Shown: piece by piece, positions 27,953-35,296 of the stretch
Layout: the number at the start of each line of letters is the position of its first letter
How positions within the stretch are numbered: position 1 is the first letter of the stretch
Source of the DNA: Hydrocarboniclastica marina
Lineage (GTDB): Bacteria > Pseudomonadota > Gammaproteobacteria > Pseudomonadales > Oleiphilaceae
DNA: 64,000 nucleotides
Reading direction: 5' to 3'
Assembly: GCF_004851605.1 (NCBI RefSeq)
Contig: NZ_CP031093.1
Location: forward strand, 620,001-684,000
The notes under the pieces: generated by a model
What the model saw: the letters and a program-made list of their open reading frames with translations, nothing else
Databases searched by the model: none
What the model was told of the DNA's origin: nothing
Program-made: the position numbers and the translations under genes

Positions 27953-29100
27953 GTCTCTTGAACGATGCACTGCGCGACCTTGAGCGCAGAGGTGGCCAAG
28001 CGCCGGATGCACATGGACTCGCGCAACAGCCGTTTCATCAGCCGAAGAAGTCGGCCAGCCCTGGTCGTGTGCTGGTTGTGGGTGTGCTGTTGGCGGCGAG
28101 TCTCGCGGCTGCTTTTGCAGGGCGTCAGGATTCAGGCTGGTACGCGTCTGCCGTCGCGCCAGCGGTGACGCTATCGGGCCAGGGATCCTTCGTGCCTGAG
28201 CCGGCTGCGGCAATGGTGGTTACCACGGAGACCGAGTTGGTGCCGGTTCGACCTGCTGAACCCGGGCTGGGCGGAGCAGACGCCAGCCAGGCTGTCGTGG
28301 TTGAAGAAGCTGGCTTGAACGCTTTGCCCTTGAACGCTGTCCCCTTGAACGGAGCAGCCGAGCAGCCAGCGCAACGGGCCGCGATGAAAGCTGTGGCTGT
28401 AACACCTGAGGGGGACAGCCGCGAAACCGTCGCTGAGGCCAGCGTCCAGCACCTGAGCATCGACGAATCCGGTAGCGAGTCGGCCCCAGGGCGTGAAACC
28501 GCAACCACCTTCTCTGTAAGACAGCAGCCCCAGAGCGACACCGCACGCGATCAGCGCCTGGTAATCAGCCTGGAGCGTCTGTTGGTTGAGGGCCAGGAAG
28601 CTGAGGCTGAACGGTTGCTGACTGAGGCGCTCACTGGAGGCCGCGCTCTACCGCGCAGCCATGCCGCGATGGCCAGCTACTACCTTTCGCAGAAACGTTT
28701 GAGCGAGGCCCGGCGCTGGTTACCGGCGCCGTTGCTGGAAAAAGATCCGGGCTTACGGCTGTTGCGGGGACGGTTGGTGCTCATGGAAGACGGCGTCGAA
28801 GCAGCCTTGAGCTTTCTCGAATCGGAACTTCCGGCCCTGGCTGAGGCGCCGGATTATCATGCCACCTTGGCGTCTCTGTACCAGCAGAGCGGTAACGCAA
28901 TCGCTGCGGGCGACCGCTGGGGCGCCTTGCTCGAAACCGACAGCGGGCGTGCCGATTGGTGGTTGGGCCTGGCATTGGCACTGGACTCCCAGAATCAGCT
29001 GGCCGCGGCCGGCGTAGCTTACGCCGAAGCACTGGCCCTGCCTGACCTCCCGCCGCGGCTCAGGACCTTCGCTGAGTCGCGGCTTGAAGGTCTGCGTTAA
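27949..29100 (+). CDS. mshN: MSHA biogenesis protein MshN, TPR type
   Basis: A 383-residue protein. The start MSLLNDALRDLERRGGQ is the typical MshN N terminus and is followed by one membrane helix (about 41-58), a long low-complexity Ala/Val/Pro-rich linker (about 60-190), and a TPR domain (about 195-383, with LSEARRWLPAPLLEKDPGLR and DYHATLASLYQQSGNAIAAG). Its linker is poorly conserved, as is usual. It overlaps the end of mshM. Confidence 0.85.
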   Translation: MSLLNDALRDLERRGGQAPDAHGLAQQPFHQPKKSASPGRVLVVGVLLAASLAAAFAGRQDSGWYASAVAPAVTLSGQGSFVPEPAAAMVVTTETELVPVRPAEPGLGGADASQAVVVEEAGLNALPLNAVPLNGAAEQPAQRAAMKAVAVTPEGDSRETVAEASVQHLSIDESGSESAPGRETATTFSVRQQPQSDTARDQRLVISLERLLVEGQEAEAERLLTEALTGGRALPRSHAAMASYYLSQKRLSEARRWLPAPLLEKDPGLRLLRGRLVLMEDGVEAALSFLESELPALAEAPDYHATLASLYQQSGNAIAAGDRWGALLETDSGRADWWLGLALALDSQNQLAAAGVAYAEALALPDLPPRLRTFAESRLEGLR

Positions 29101-29148
29101 CGCCTCATAACTTTATCGGACACCACGGCACCGGCAGGACTGGAACAC

Positions 29149-30963
29149 ATGACAGAACCGCAGAAAAAAATTCGCATCGGCGACCTGCTGGTACAGAACG
29201 AGGTTATCACTGAAAAGCAGCTGATGACGGCGCTGGCGGAGCAGAAGAGTACCGGTCGCAAGCTGGGCCAGACACTGACCGATCTGGGGTACGTGGAAGA
29301 AGATAATCTGCTCAACTTCCTGTCCCAGCAGCTCAAAATTCCCTTCGTGCAGTTGCGGCACTATAACTTCAATGCAGAGTTGGTGAAGTTGCTCCCGGAA
29401 GCCCAGGCCCGACGCTTCCGGGCACTCGTTCTCGCCCGACAGGGGCAGGAGCTGCTGGTCGGCATGACCGACCCTATGGACCTCATCGCCTACGACGAGC
29501 TGGTTCGGATCCTTCAGGTGCCGGTCAAGCAGGCCGTGGTGCGCGAAAGTGAACTGCTCAACACGCTCGATCTTGTCTATCGGCGTACCGCGGAGATCGC
29601 CTCACTGGCGACAGAGCTCGAGGACGAACTCGGCGACGACGCCTTTGACCTTGCCGATCTCAGTGCCAGCTCAGACTCCCAGGACGCCCCCGTCGTCAAA
29701 CTGCTGCAGAGTATTTTCGAGGACGCGGTCCAGGCGCGCAGCTCAGACGTGCATATCGAGCCCGATGAGACCGTGTTGCGCATCCGCCAGCGAATCGACG
29801 GCGTCCTGCAAGAGCAGGTCATGAAAGAGAAGCGCGTTATCGCGGCGCTGGTATTGCGACTGAAGCTCATGGCGGGGCTCAATATTTCTGAAAAGCGGCT
29901 GCCCCAGGATGGCCGGTTCAATATCCGTGTGAAGGGACGGAGCATCGATGTGCGGGTCTCAACCATGCCCGTGCAATATGGCGAGTCGGTCGTGATGCGT
30001 CTCCTCGACCAGTCCCAGGGACTGCTGGACCTTGACGCCACAGGCATGCCGCCGGCGCTGCTGGCGCGGTTCCGCAGGCTTGTACGTCGCCCCCACGGCA
30101 TGATCCTGGTTACCGGGCCTACAGGTAGCGGTAAAACCACAACGCTTTACGGTGCCCTGACCGAGCTGAACCGCCCGGAGGTCAAAATCATAACGGCCGA
30201 GGACCCGATCGAGTACCGGTTACCGCGTATCACCCAGGTTCAGGTGCACCCCAAGATCGGCCTCGATTTCGCTACCGTGCTGCGGGCCGGGCTACGACAG
30301 GACCCCGACATCATGCTCATTGGCGAGATGCGGGACCGGGAAACTGTCGAGATAGGCCTGCGGGCGGCCATGACAGGCCACCTGGTGCTGTCTACACTGC
30401 ACACCAATGACTCTATCGGCAGTGCGATGCGGTTGCTCGATATGGGCGCCGAGCCTTTCCTGGTATCCAGCTCCCTGCTGGGCATCGTTGCCCAGCGTCT
30501 GATCCGGAAGGTCTGCGACAACTGCAAGATCGATCATGTGCCCGACGACCAGGAGCGCATCTGGTTACGCGGGCTGATGGGCAATCCCTCAGACAGCTCA
30601 GAACAGGACCGCCTGGAGCCGCCACACTTTGTGAAGGGGGCAGGGTGCTACCAGTGCGGCAATACCGGTTACCGCGGCCGCATGGGCGTTTACGAGCTAC
30701 TGGAAATGGACGAGCCGATGCTTGATGCACTGCGCCGGCAGGATTACGCCGACTTCAACCGAGTGGCCCAACGCAATCCCCACTACGAACCGCTGGATCG
30801 CTGCGCGCTGCGCTATGCCGAGCAGGGTCTGACCACTCTGGAAGAGGTTGGACGCGTTTCTGCGACCCTGATTGATCCTTTGCCAGGGCTGGCTTCCAGC
30901 GAAGCGGACGACAATGATCCCGACAAACTCGGCCTCGACTTGAGCAGTCTGGACGGGCTTTGA
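29149..30963 (+). CDS. mshE: MSHA extension ATPase MshE, c-di-GMP-binding
   Basis: A 604-residue PilB/GspE ATPase. The N terminus holds the two 24-residue MshEN motifs that bind c-di-GMP, separated by exactly five residues: motif 1 from R9 to Q32, motif 2 from K38 to Q61, with Leu54 and Leu58 in place. The catalytic half has Walker A GPTGSGKT (323-330), the Asp box ITAEDPIEY, Walker B LIGEMRDRET and a tetracysteine zinc site (CDNC and CYQC). It powers pilus extension and is expected to respond to c-di-GMP. mshG follows after 170 bp. Confidence 0.95.
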   Translation: MTEPQKKIRIGDLLVQNEVITEKQLMTALAEQKSTGRKLGQTLTDLGYVEEDNLLNFLSQQLKIPFVQLRHYNFNAELVKLLPEAQARRFRALVLARQGQELLVGMTDPMDLIAYDELVRILQVPVKQAVVRESELLNTLDLVYRRTAEIASLATELEDELGDDAFDLADLSASSDSQDAPVVKLLQSIFEDAVQARSSDVHIEPDETVLRIRQRIDGVLQEQVMKEKRVIAALVLRLKLMAGLNISEKRLPQDGRFNIRVKGRSIDVRVSTMPVQYGESVVMRLLDQSQGLLDLDATGMPPALLARFRRLVRRPHGMILVTGPTGSGKTTTLYGALTELNRPEVKIITAEDPIEYRLPRITQVQVHPKIGLDFATVLRAGLRQDPDIMLIGEMRDRETVEIGLRAAMTGHLVLSTLHTNDSIGSAMRLLDMGAEPFLVSSSLLGIVAQRLIRKVCDNCKIDHVPDDQERIWLRGLMGNPSDSSEQDRLEPPHFVKGAGCYQCGNTGYRGRMGVYELLEMDEPMLDALRRQDYADFNRVAQRNPHYEPLDRCALRYAEQGLTTLEEVGRVSATLIDPLPGLASSEADDNDPDKLGLDLSSLDGL

Positions 30964-31133
30964 GGCCCTCGCGCAAAGCCGGCCATGGACAGGCTGGTTG
31001 ACCGGTCCGAGCCAGATTATTTCGCCGGTTGCAGATCGGTACTATAGTTAGGGCAGTATCCAACAGGTGCCGGGCAAAACGCGGCATCCGAAATCAAGGC
31101 ACGTCAAAGCGCCTGATCCAAGAGTTTTCAGTT

Positions 31134-32363
31134 ATGCATTTTTCTTTTCGCGGCAGAGACAGCGAAGGCAGCCTGCAGGAAGGTTTTCTGGAAGCCATGA
31201 GCCAGGATGCTGCCGCCAATGAGCTGATGCAGCGGGGCATTACACCACTGGCGATATCGGAACAGGCCAAGCGCGAGTCGCTGGGCAGCCGGCTGGAACA
31301 CTTGCCCCTGTTCCGCAAGCCCGTCTCCCTGGATGAACTGATCGTTTTCTGTCGCCAGATGCATGCGTTAACGCGGGCCGGCATTCCCATCATTCGCGTT
31401 TTACGTGGGCTGGCCGACACGGCGCGGTCGCCGGTCATGACTGAAACGTTGGACGACCTCGCGGCGCGACTGGAAGCCGGAAACGGGTTGGCCGTGGCGA
31501 TGCAGAGCCACAAGAAGGTTTTTTCGGACCTCTTTATTGCCATGGTCCATGTCGGCGAGAACACAGGCGAACTCGACGCAGCCTTCAAACAGCTGTCCCA
31601 CATTCTTGAATTGGAACGGGATACCAAACGCCGGGTCAAACAGGCCCTACGCTACCCGACGTTTGTTCTTTTCGCGGTATTGGGCGCGCTGCTGGTCGTT
31701 AACTTCCTGGTTATACCCAAGTTTGCCAGCGTCTTTGACAAACTCGGTGCTGACCTGCCGTTCCTGACCCAGGTGCTGGTCGCCACATCCGACTTCCTGA
31801 TCGCATTCTGGCCGGCCATGCTGGTGCTGACACTCGGCGGCTGGTTTGGCTTCAAAGCCTGGACCCGTACCGAGCAGGGGCAGACCACCTTCGACCGCTA
31901 CAAATTGCGCCTGCCCATCATAGGCACGCTGCTGGAACAGATTACCCTGAGCCGCTTTTCCCGCAACTTTGCCAATACCCTCGCGGCGGGCATGCCGATC
32001 ACAACGGCGCTGACCGTGACTGCGGATGCGACGGATAACGCCTGGATCAGCAGCCACATACGTGGCATGCGCACTGGCATCGAGCGGGGCGACAGCCTGC
32101 TGCGCACGGCCCGCCACTCCGAAATGTTCACGCCGCTGATTCTGCAGATGATTGCGGTCGGCGAGGAGACAGGTTCGGTGGACGATATGCTGGTCAATGT
32201 CGCCGATTTCTACGACGAAGAAGTGGACTACTCCCTCAAACGCCTGGCGGACGCCATCGAGCCGATTCTCATCGTCGTCATGGGTATCCTCGTGCTGGTA
32301 CTGGCCCTGGGCGTTTTTCTGCCTATCTGGGACCTGGGCGCCGCGGCCCTCGGGCGAAGCTGA
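31134..32363 (+). CDS. mshG: MSHA platform protein MshG, PilC/GspF family
   Basis: A 409-residue inner-membrane platform protein from the ATG at 31134 (MHFSFRGRDSEGSLQEGFLE); the upstream open frame is not family-like. Two GspF domains are visible (LDELIVFCRQMHALTRAGIP, about 65-190, and LSRFSRNFANTLAAGMPITT, about 265-395), each followed by hydrophobic helices. It converts ATPase motion into pilin addition. A pilin region begins 217 bp downstream, and no mshF gene lies between. Confidence 0.93.
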   Translation: MHFSFRGRDSEGSLQEGFLEAMSQDAAANELMQRGITPLAISEQAKRESLGSRLEHLPLFRKPVSLDELIVFCRQMHALTRAGIPIIRVLRGLADTARSPVMTETLDDLAARLEAGNGLAVAMQSHKKVFSDLFIAMVHVGENTGELDAAFKQLSHILELERDTKRRVKQALRYPTFVLFAVLGALLVVNFLVIPKFASVFDKLGADLPFLTQVLVATSDFLIAFWPAMLVLTLGGWFGFKAWTRTEQGQTTFDRYKLRLPIIGTLLEQITLSRFSRNFANTLAAGMPITTALTVTADATDNAWISSHIRGMRTGIERGDSLLRTARHSEMFTPLILQMIAVGEETGSVDDMLVNVADFYDEEVDYSLKRLADAIEPILIVVMGILVLVLALGVFLPIWDLGAAALGRS

Positions 32364-32401
32364 TTGCACACCGCGGGCATGCCTTTCCGGTTCAACTCAA
32401 C

Positions 32402-32445
32402 GTTATGAAAACGCGAGCCAGCCGACGAGCAGGCGCTTTCATAAC
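32402..32445. repeat. 13-bp inverted repeat between mshG and the pilin gene
   Basis: GTTATGAAAACGC (32402-32414) and GCGCTTTCATAAC (32433-32445) are inverted repeats with one mismatch and an 18-nt loop. There is no T run after it, so it is not a standard terminator. It could be an operator for the pilin promoter just downstream or an RNA processing site. Confidence 0.7.
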
Positions 32446-32530
32446 TGTGGCGGCATGGCTTTGACGCCGCTTGCGGACGCCGCACTCGGTTACAACATTT
32501 TTCCTTTTAAAACTCGCGAAATCCCTGGCC

Positions 32531-32560
32531 TTGACCATACTTACAAAAAAGCAATCTATT
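32531..32560 (+). promoter_or_regulatory. Possible pilin promoter
   Basis: TTGACC (32531-32536) and TCTATT (32555-32560) are 18 bp apart, about 5/6 and 4/6 matches to sigma-70, with an A-rich spacer. It starts 20 bp before the pilin ATG at 32580, so the transcript would have a very short leader and may start elsewhere. Confidence 0.35.
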
Positions 32561-32579
32561 TTGATCCCGGAGCGAATTA

Positions 32580-33020
32580 ATGAGTAAGCAACAAGGCTTT
32601 ACCCTGATTGAACTGGTTATGGTCATCGTCATTCTTGGCATTCTGTCGGCGTTTGCTCTGCCCCGGTTTGCCAATCTGGGCACTGAAGCTCGTGCCGCGA
32701 CCATGCAGGGTGTGCTGGGCTCGGTTCGGTCGGCCAGTGCCATCAGCTACTCGGCATGTCTGGTGAGCTCGGGCTGCAGTGAATCAGCGGCAACCGGTCA
32801 ATCGGTAACTCTGGAAGGCCAGCCTATCGCCCTGGCCTACGGCTACCCGACAACGGCATCTATCCTTACTGCGGCCCAGATTGCTTCGGCCGATTTCGAG
32901 ATAGCTACGGCTGGTACCATTGCGGCCAAAAATGCCTCGGGTACCTGCGAAGTAACCTACGCAGCGCCGACAGCGGTTAACACGTCGCCTGCAATCGCCA
33001 TCGACGTCAGCGGCTGCTGA
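32580..33020 (+). CDS. mshA: MSHA major pilin, type IVa
   Basis: A 146-residue prepilin with a short leader (MSKQQG) cut before FTLIELVMVIVILGILSAFA, the canonical type IV pilin helix with Glu5. Cysteines near residues 60, 66, 122 and 146 could form disulfide loops. By position and by its own terminator it is the major subunit. Only one such gene is present, so mshB and mshA are not both here. A GGAG lies 8-9 nt before the ATG. Confidence 0.9.
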   Translation: MSKQQGFTLIELVMVIVILGILSAFALPRFANLGTEARAATMQGVLGSVRSASAISYSACLVSSGCSESAATGQSVTLEGQPIALAYGYPTTASILTAAQIASADFEIATAGTIAAKNASGTCEVTYAAPTAVNTSPAIAIDVSGC

Positions 33021-33038
33021 TTCCGAACAGACGACTAA

Positions 33039-33071
33039 CGCCGGGCCAGCCACGCGCTGGCAGACCCGGCG
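33039..33071. other. Stem-loop after mshA
   Basis: CGCCGGG pairs with CCCGGCG, with an inner CCAGC/GCTGG helix, starting 19 bp after the pilin stop. No T run follows. It may stabilise the mshA mRNA, with the terminator just after it. Confidence 0.55.
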
Positions 33072-33088
33072 CTCCAGAACAGAAACCT

Positions 33089-33111
33089 CGCCCTCTTCTG
33101 AGGGCGGTTTT
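33089..33111 (+). terminator. Rho-independent terminator after mshA
   Basis: CGCCCTC, loop TTCT, GAGGGCG, then GTTTT. A compact 7-bp GC stem with T tail. It would let the pilin be made in excess of the minor pilins mshCDOPQ downstream. Confidence 0.85.
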
Positions 33112-33143
33112 CATAGAGAAACCAAACCTGATCCGGGAGGCTC

Positions 33144-33611
33144 ATGACGCATCGACCTCTCAAGCACCGCGTCATGGCGGGCTTTACGCTGATAGAGCTC
33201 GTCATGGTAATGATCCTGGTCGGTGTTACCGCCGCTCTCGGTGTTGGTCTCTTCACCGGACGATCGGCATTCAGCCCGCTTCTTGCAGCCCAACAACTCG
33301 CCTCTGCCACGACCCTTGCCCAGCAGGCGGCGCTGGCCGGAAATCCTGCCAATACCCTGACCATTGCTGAAACGAATGATGTTTTCCGTTTTACCGTAGG
33401 CGCTGCCACGGGTCACCCCCGCGTTTTCGAGATTGCCCGAGAAGGAGCGAGCCTCGCGGTCGCTGGAGGCCTGCCCCATACCCTGACGTTCAACCCATCA
33501 GGCGCGCCAGCAGGTGGGGGCAACACCCAATTTACCGTCAGCGGGCAAAGCAACTATCCGATATGCCTTAGCTCTCTCGGTGCCGTGTACCCGGGAACCT
33601 GTCAGCCGTGA
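33144..33611 (+). CDS. mshC: MSHA minor pseudopilin MshC
   Basis: A 155-residue prepilin-like protein: leader through MAG, then FTLIELVMVMILVGVTAALG, a type IV pilin helix with Glu5. The rest is a short, Gly/Ala-rich globular domain with two C-terminal cysteines (YPICLSS, PGTC). Minor pilins prime pilus assembly. mshD begins inside its 3' end (4-bp overlap). Confidence 0.82.
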   Translation: MTHRPLKHRVMAGFTLIELVMVMILVGVTAALGVGLFTGRSAFSPLLAAQQLASATTLAQQAALAGNPANTLTIAETNDVFRFTVGAATGHPRVFEIAREGASLAVAGGLPHTLTFNPSGAPAGGGNTQFTVSGQSNYPICLSSLGAVYPGTCQP

Positions 33612-34114
33612 CAAACCCAAGGGCGACACCGCGCCACCAGCATGGCACGACGCTGATTGAACTGGTCATGACCATCATGATCATCGGTATCGCTATTGCC
33701 GGTGTGGTGGGCGCCTTTTCGCTGGCCAGTCAACGCAGTGCAGATCCGTTGATTCAGTCACAGGCTGTTGAGTTGGCCCAGCTGTACATGGACGAGATCC
33801 TCGCGAAAAAGTACGACGACGCTACCCCGCAGGGAGGAACGCCAAAATACAGTGGAAGCTGCTCAATCGGCCCGAACGGCGAAGACCGTGCCAGCTTCGA
33901 TGACGTAGACGACTATCACAATCCCGACGTTAGCCCGCCGGCTAATGCTGAAGGCGTGCTTTCCCGTTACCAGGGCTTCAGCGTCAGCATATCGGTAAGT
34001 TGCGCCGGGGCTGATCTGGGACTGGCCGCTTCTGAGGCCAAGCGGGTGGATTTGTCGATCTCCACACCGAACGGGCAGACGCTGGTCTTTACGGCTTACC
34101 GGGTGAACTTCTGA
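33608..34114 (+). CDS. mshD: MSHA minor pseudopilin MshD
   Basis: A 168-residue prepilin-like protein from a GTG at 33608. The cleavage site is HG/TTLIELVMTIMIIGIAIAG, so the first mature residue is Thr, not the usual Phe; Glu5 is kept. The globular part has an acidic loop (DDVDDYHNPDVSPPA). It overlaps mshC by 4 bp and shares a base with the start of mshO. Confidence 0.8.
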   Translation: MTNPRATPRHQHGTTLIELVMTIMIIGIAIAGVVGAFSLASQRSADPLIQSQAVELAQLYMDEILAKKYDDATPQGGTPKYSGSCSIGPNGEDRASFDDVDDYHNPDVSPPANAEGVLSRYQGFSVSISVSCAGADLGLAASEAKRVDLSISTPNGQTLVFTAYRVNF

Positions 34115-34893
34115 TGGACCGGGCGCGGGGTTTTACGCTTGTCGAACTGGTTATGGTCATCATGCTGATGTCCATTGTAGCCACGGTCTCTGTGACTTTT
34201 ATTGGCCAGGCAGCACGTGGCGTCATCGATACCGGCGCGAGGCAACAACGTGCCCTCGCGGGAATAGTGATCAGTGAGCGGCTGACCCGGGAGCTGCGCG
34301 AAGCCCTGCCAAACTCCCTCAGGGCCAATGGCGCCTGTATCGAATGGATGCCTATTGTCGCGGCGTCGACCTATGAAGGCCTGCCAACAGCTGCGTCTCC
34401 CGCCTCATTTCAGGCTGTGGCCCTGCCGGGCGGCAGCAGTGCCTCAGGCAGAGTCGCGATCTACGGCTATGGACGGGACCTGTACAACTACGCCAATCCC
34501 GGGCCGCTCTCCCCCCCGGCGTCAGTGGCAGCGGGTTCGCCTTTGGTCCCGGTGACGTTTGACTCAGGCCTGACTCACCGCTTCAACACCCGATCGCCAA
34601 ACCAGAGATTTTACCTTGTGACCGACCCGGTGACGCTCTGCCAGTCTGGACAATACCTCTACCGCTACAAGAATTATGGCCTTCAACCCGGGCTCGGAGA
34701 CAGCCTGCCGACAGCTATGCCTGGTCGGGAAGTGGTCGCCGCCGGACTTGAAGCCAGCTCCGTGGCCTTTCGGGTAACCCCCGCGACGCTCAAGCGAAAC
34801 GCGGTAGTCGCTTTTGACTTCACCCTGGCGGATGTCGCCACAGGCGAAAAATTCTCTGTCAGTCAGGAGGTACAGGTTCGCAATGTACCCTGA
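34114..34893 (+). CDS. mshO: MSHA minor pseudopilin MshO
   Basis: A 259-residue prepilin-like protein, larger than MshC or MshD: leader MDRARG, then FTLVELVMVIMLMSIVATVS. The large C-terminal domain (about 35-259) resembles GspJ/MshO by size and position, with DPVTLCQSGQYLYRYKNYG in the middle. It overlaps mshP by 11 bp. Confidence 0.82.
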   Translation: MDRARGFTLVELVMVIMLMSIVATVSVTFIGQAARGVIDTGARQQRALAGIVISERLTRELREALPNSLRANGACIEWMPIVAASTYEGLPTAASPASFQAVALPGGSSASGRVAIYGYGRDLYNYANPGPLSPPASVAAGSPLVPVTFDSGLTHRFNTRSPNQRFYLVTDPVTLCQSGQYLYRYKNYGLQPGLGDSLPTAMPGREVVAAGLEASSVAFRVTPATLKRNAVVAFDFTLADVATGEKFSVSQEVQVRNVP

Positions 34894-35296
34894 CCGCTCT
34901 CCTCACCGCCAGCAGGGCGCGGGTCTTCCCGTGGCCATTTTCGTTGTTACGGCTCTGGCGCTGATAGTCGTGGGAATGACCCAACTTCAGGAAAGCTCAA
35001 GCTTGTCCATCGGCTACCAGGTTCAGTCCCAACGTGCTTTCTTTGCGGCGGAAAGCGGCGCTCAGGTCGGCGTGGCCCGCGTGCTGCAGGATGAAAGCTG
35101 CGGCACTTTCCCGGCGACAACGACATTCGCTGCAGGCGGGTTGGCACGCTGTACAGCGAGTCTCAGTTGCGAAGCTTTACAGGCGGATATCAAAGGCGAC
35201 AGTGCGCTCGAGACGGTCTACACGCTGACTAGCCAGGGGCAGTGCGGCTCAGGTGCAGATTATGCCGAGCGGACCGTGGAGGTGCGGGTACAATGA
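34883..35296 (+). CDS. mshP: MSHA biogenesis protein MshP
   Basis: A 137-residue protein from the ATG at 34883 (MYPDRSPHRQQGAGLPVAIF), chosen over an upstream frame lying inside mshO. One hydrophobic N-terminal helix (GLPVAIFVVTALALIVVGMT) resembles a PilX-type pseudopilin start. Five cysteines lie in the C-terminal half. Its end overlaps mshQ in an ATGA. Confidence 0.8.
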   Translation: MYPDRSPHRQQGAGLPVAIFVVTALALIVVGMTQLQESSSLSIGYQVQSQRAFFAAESGAQVGVARVLQDESCGTFPATTTFAAGGLARCTASLSCEALQADIKGDSALETVYTLTSQGQCGSGADYAERTVEVRVQ

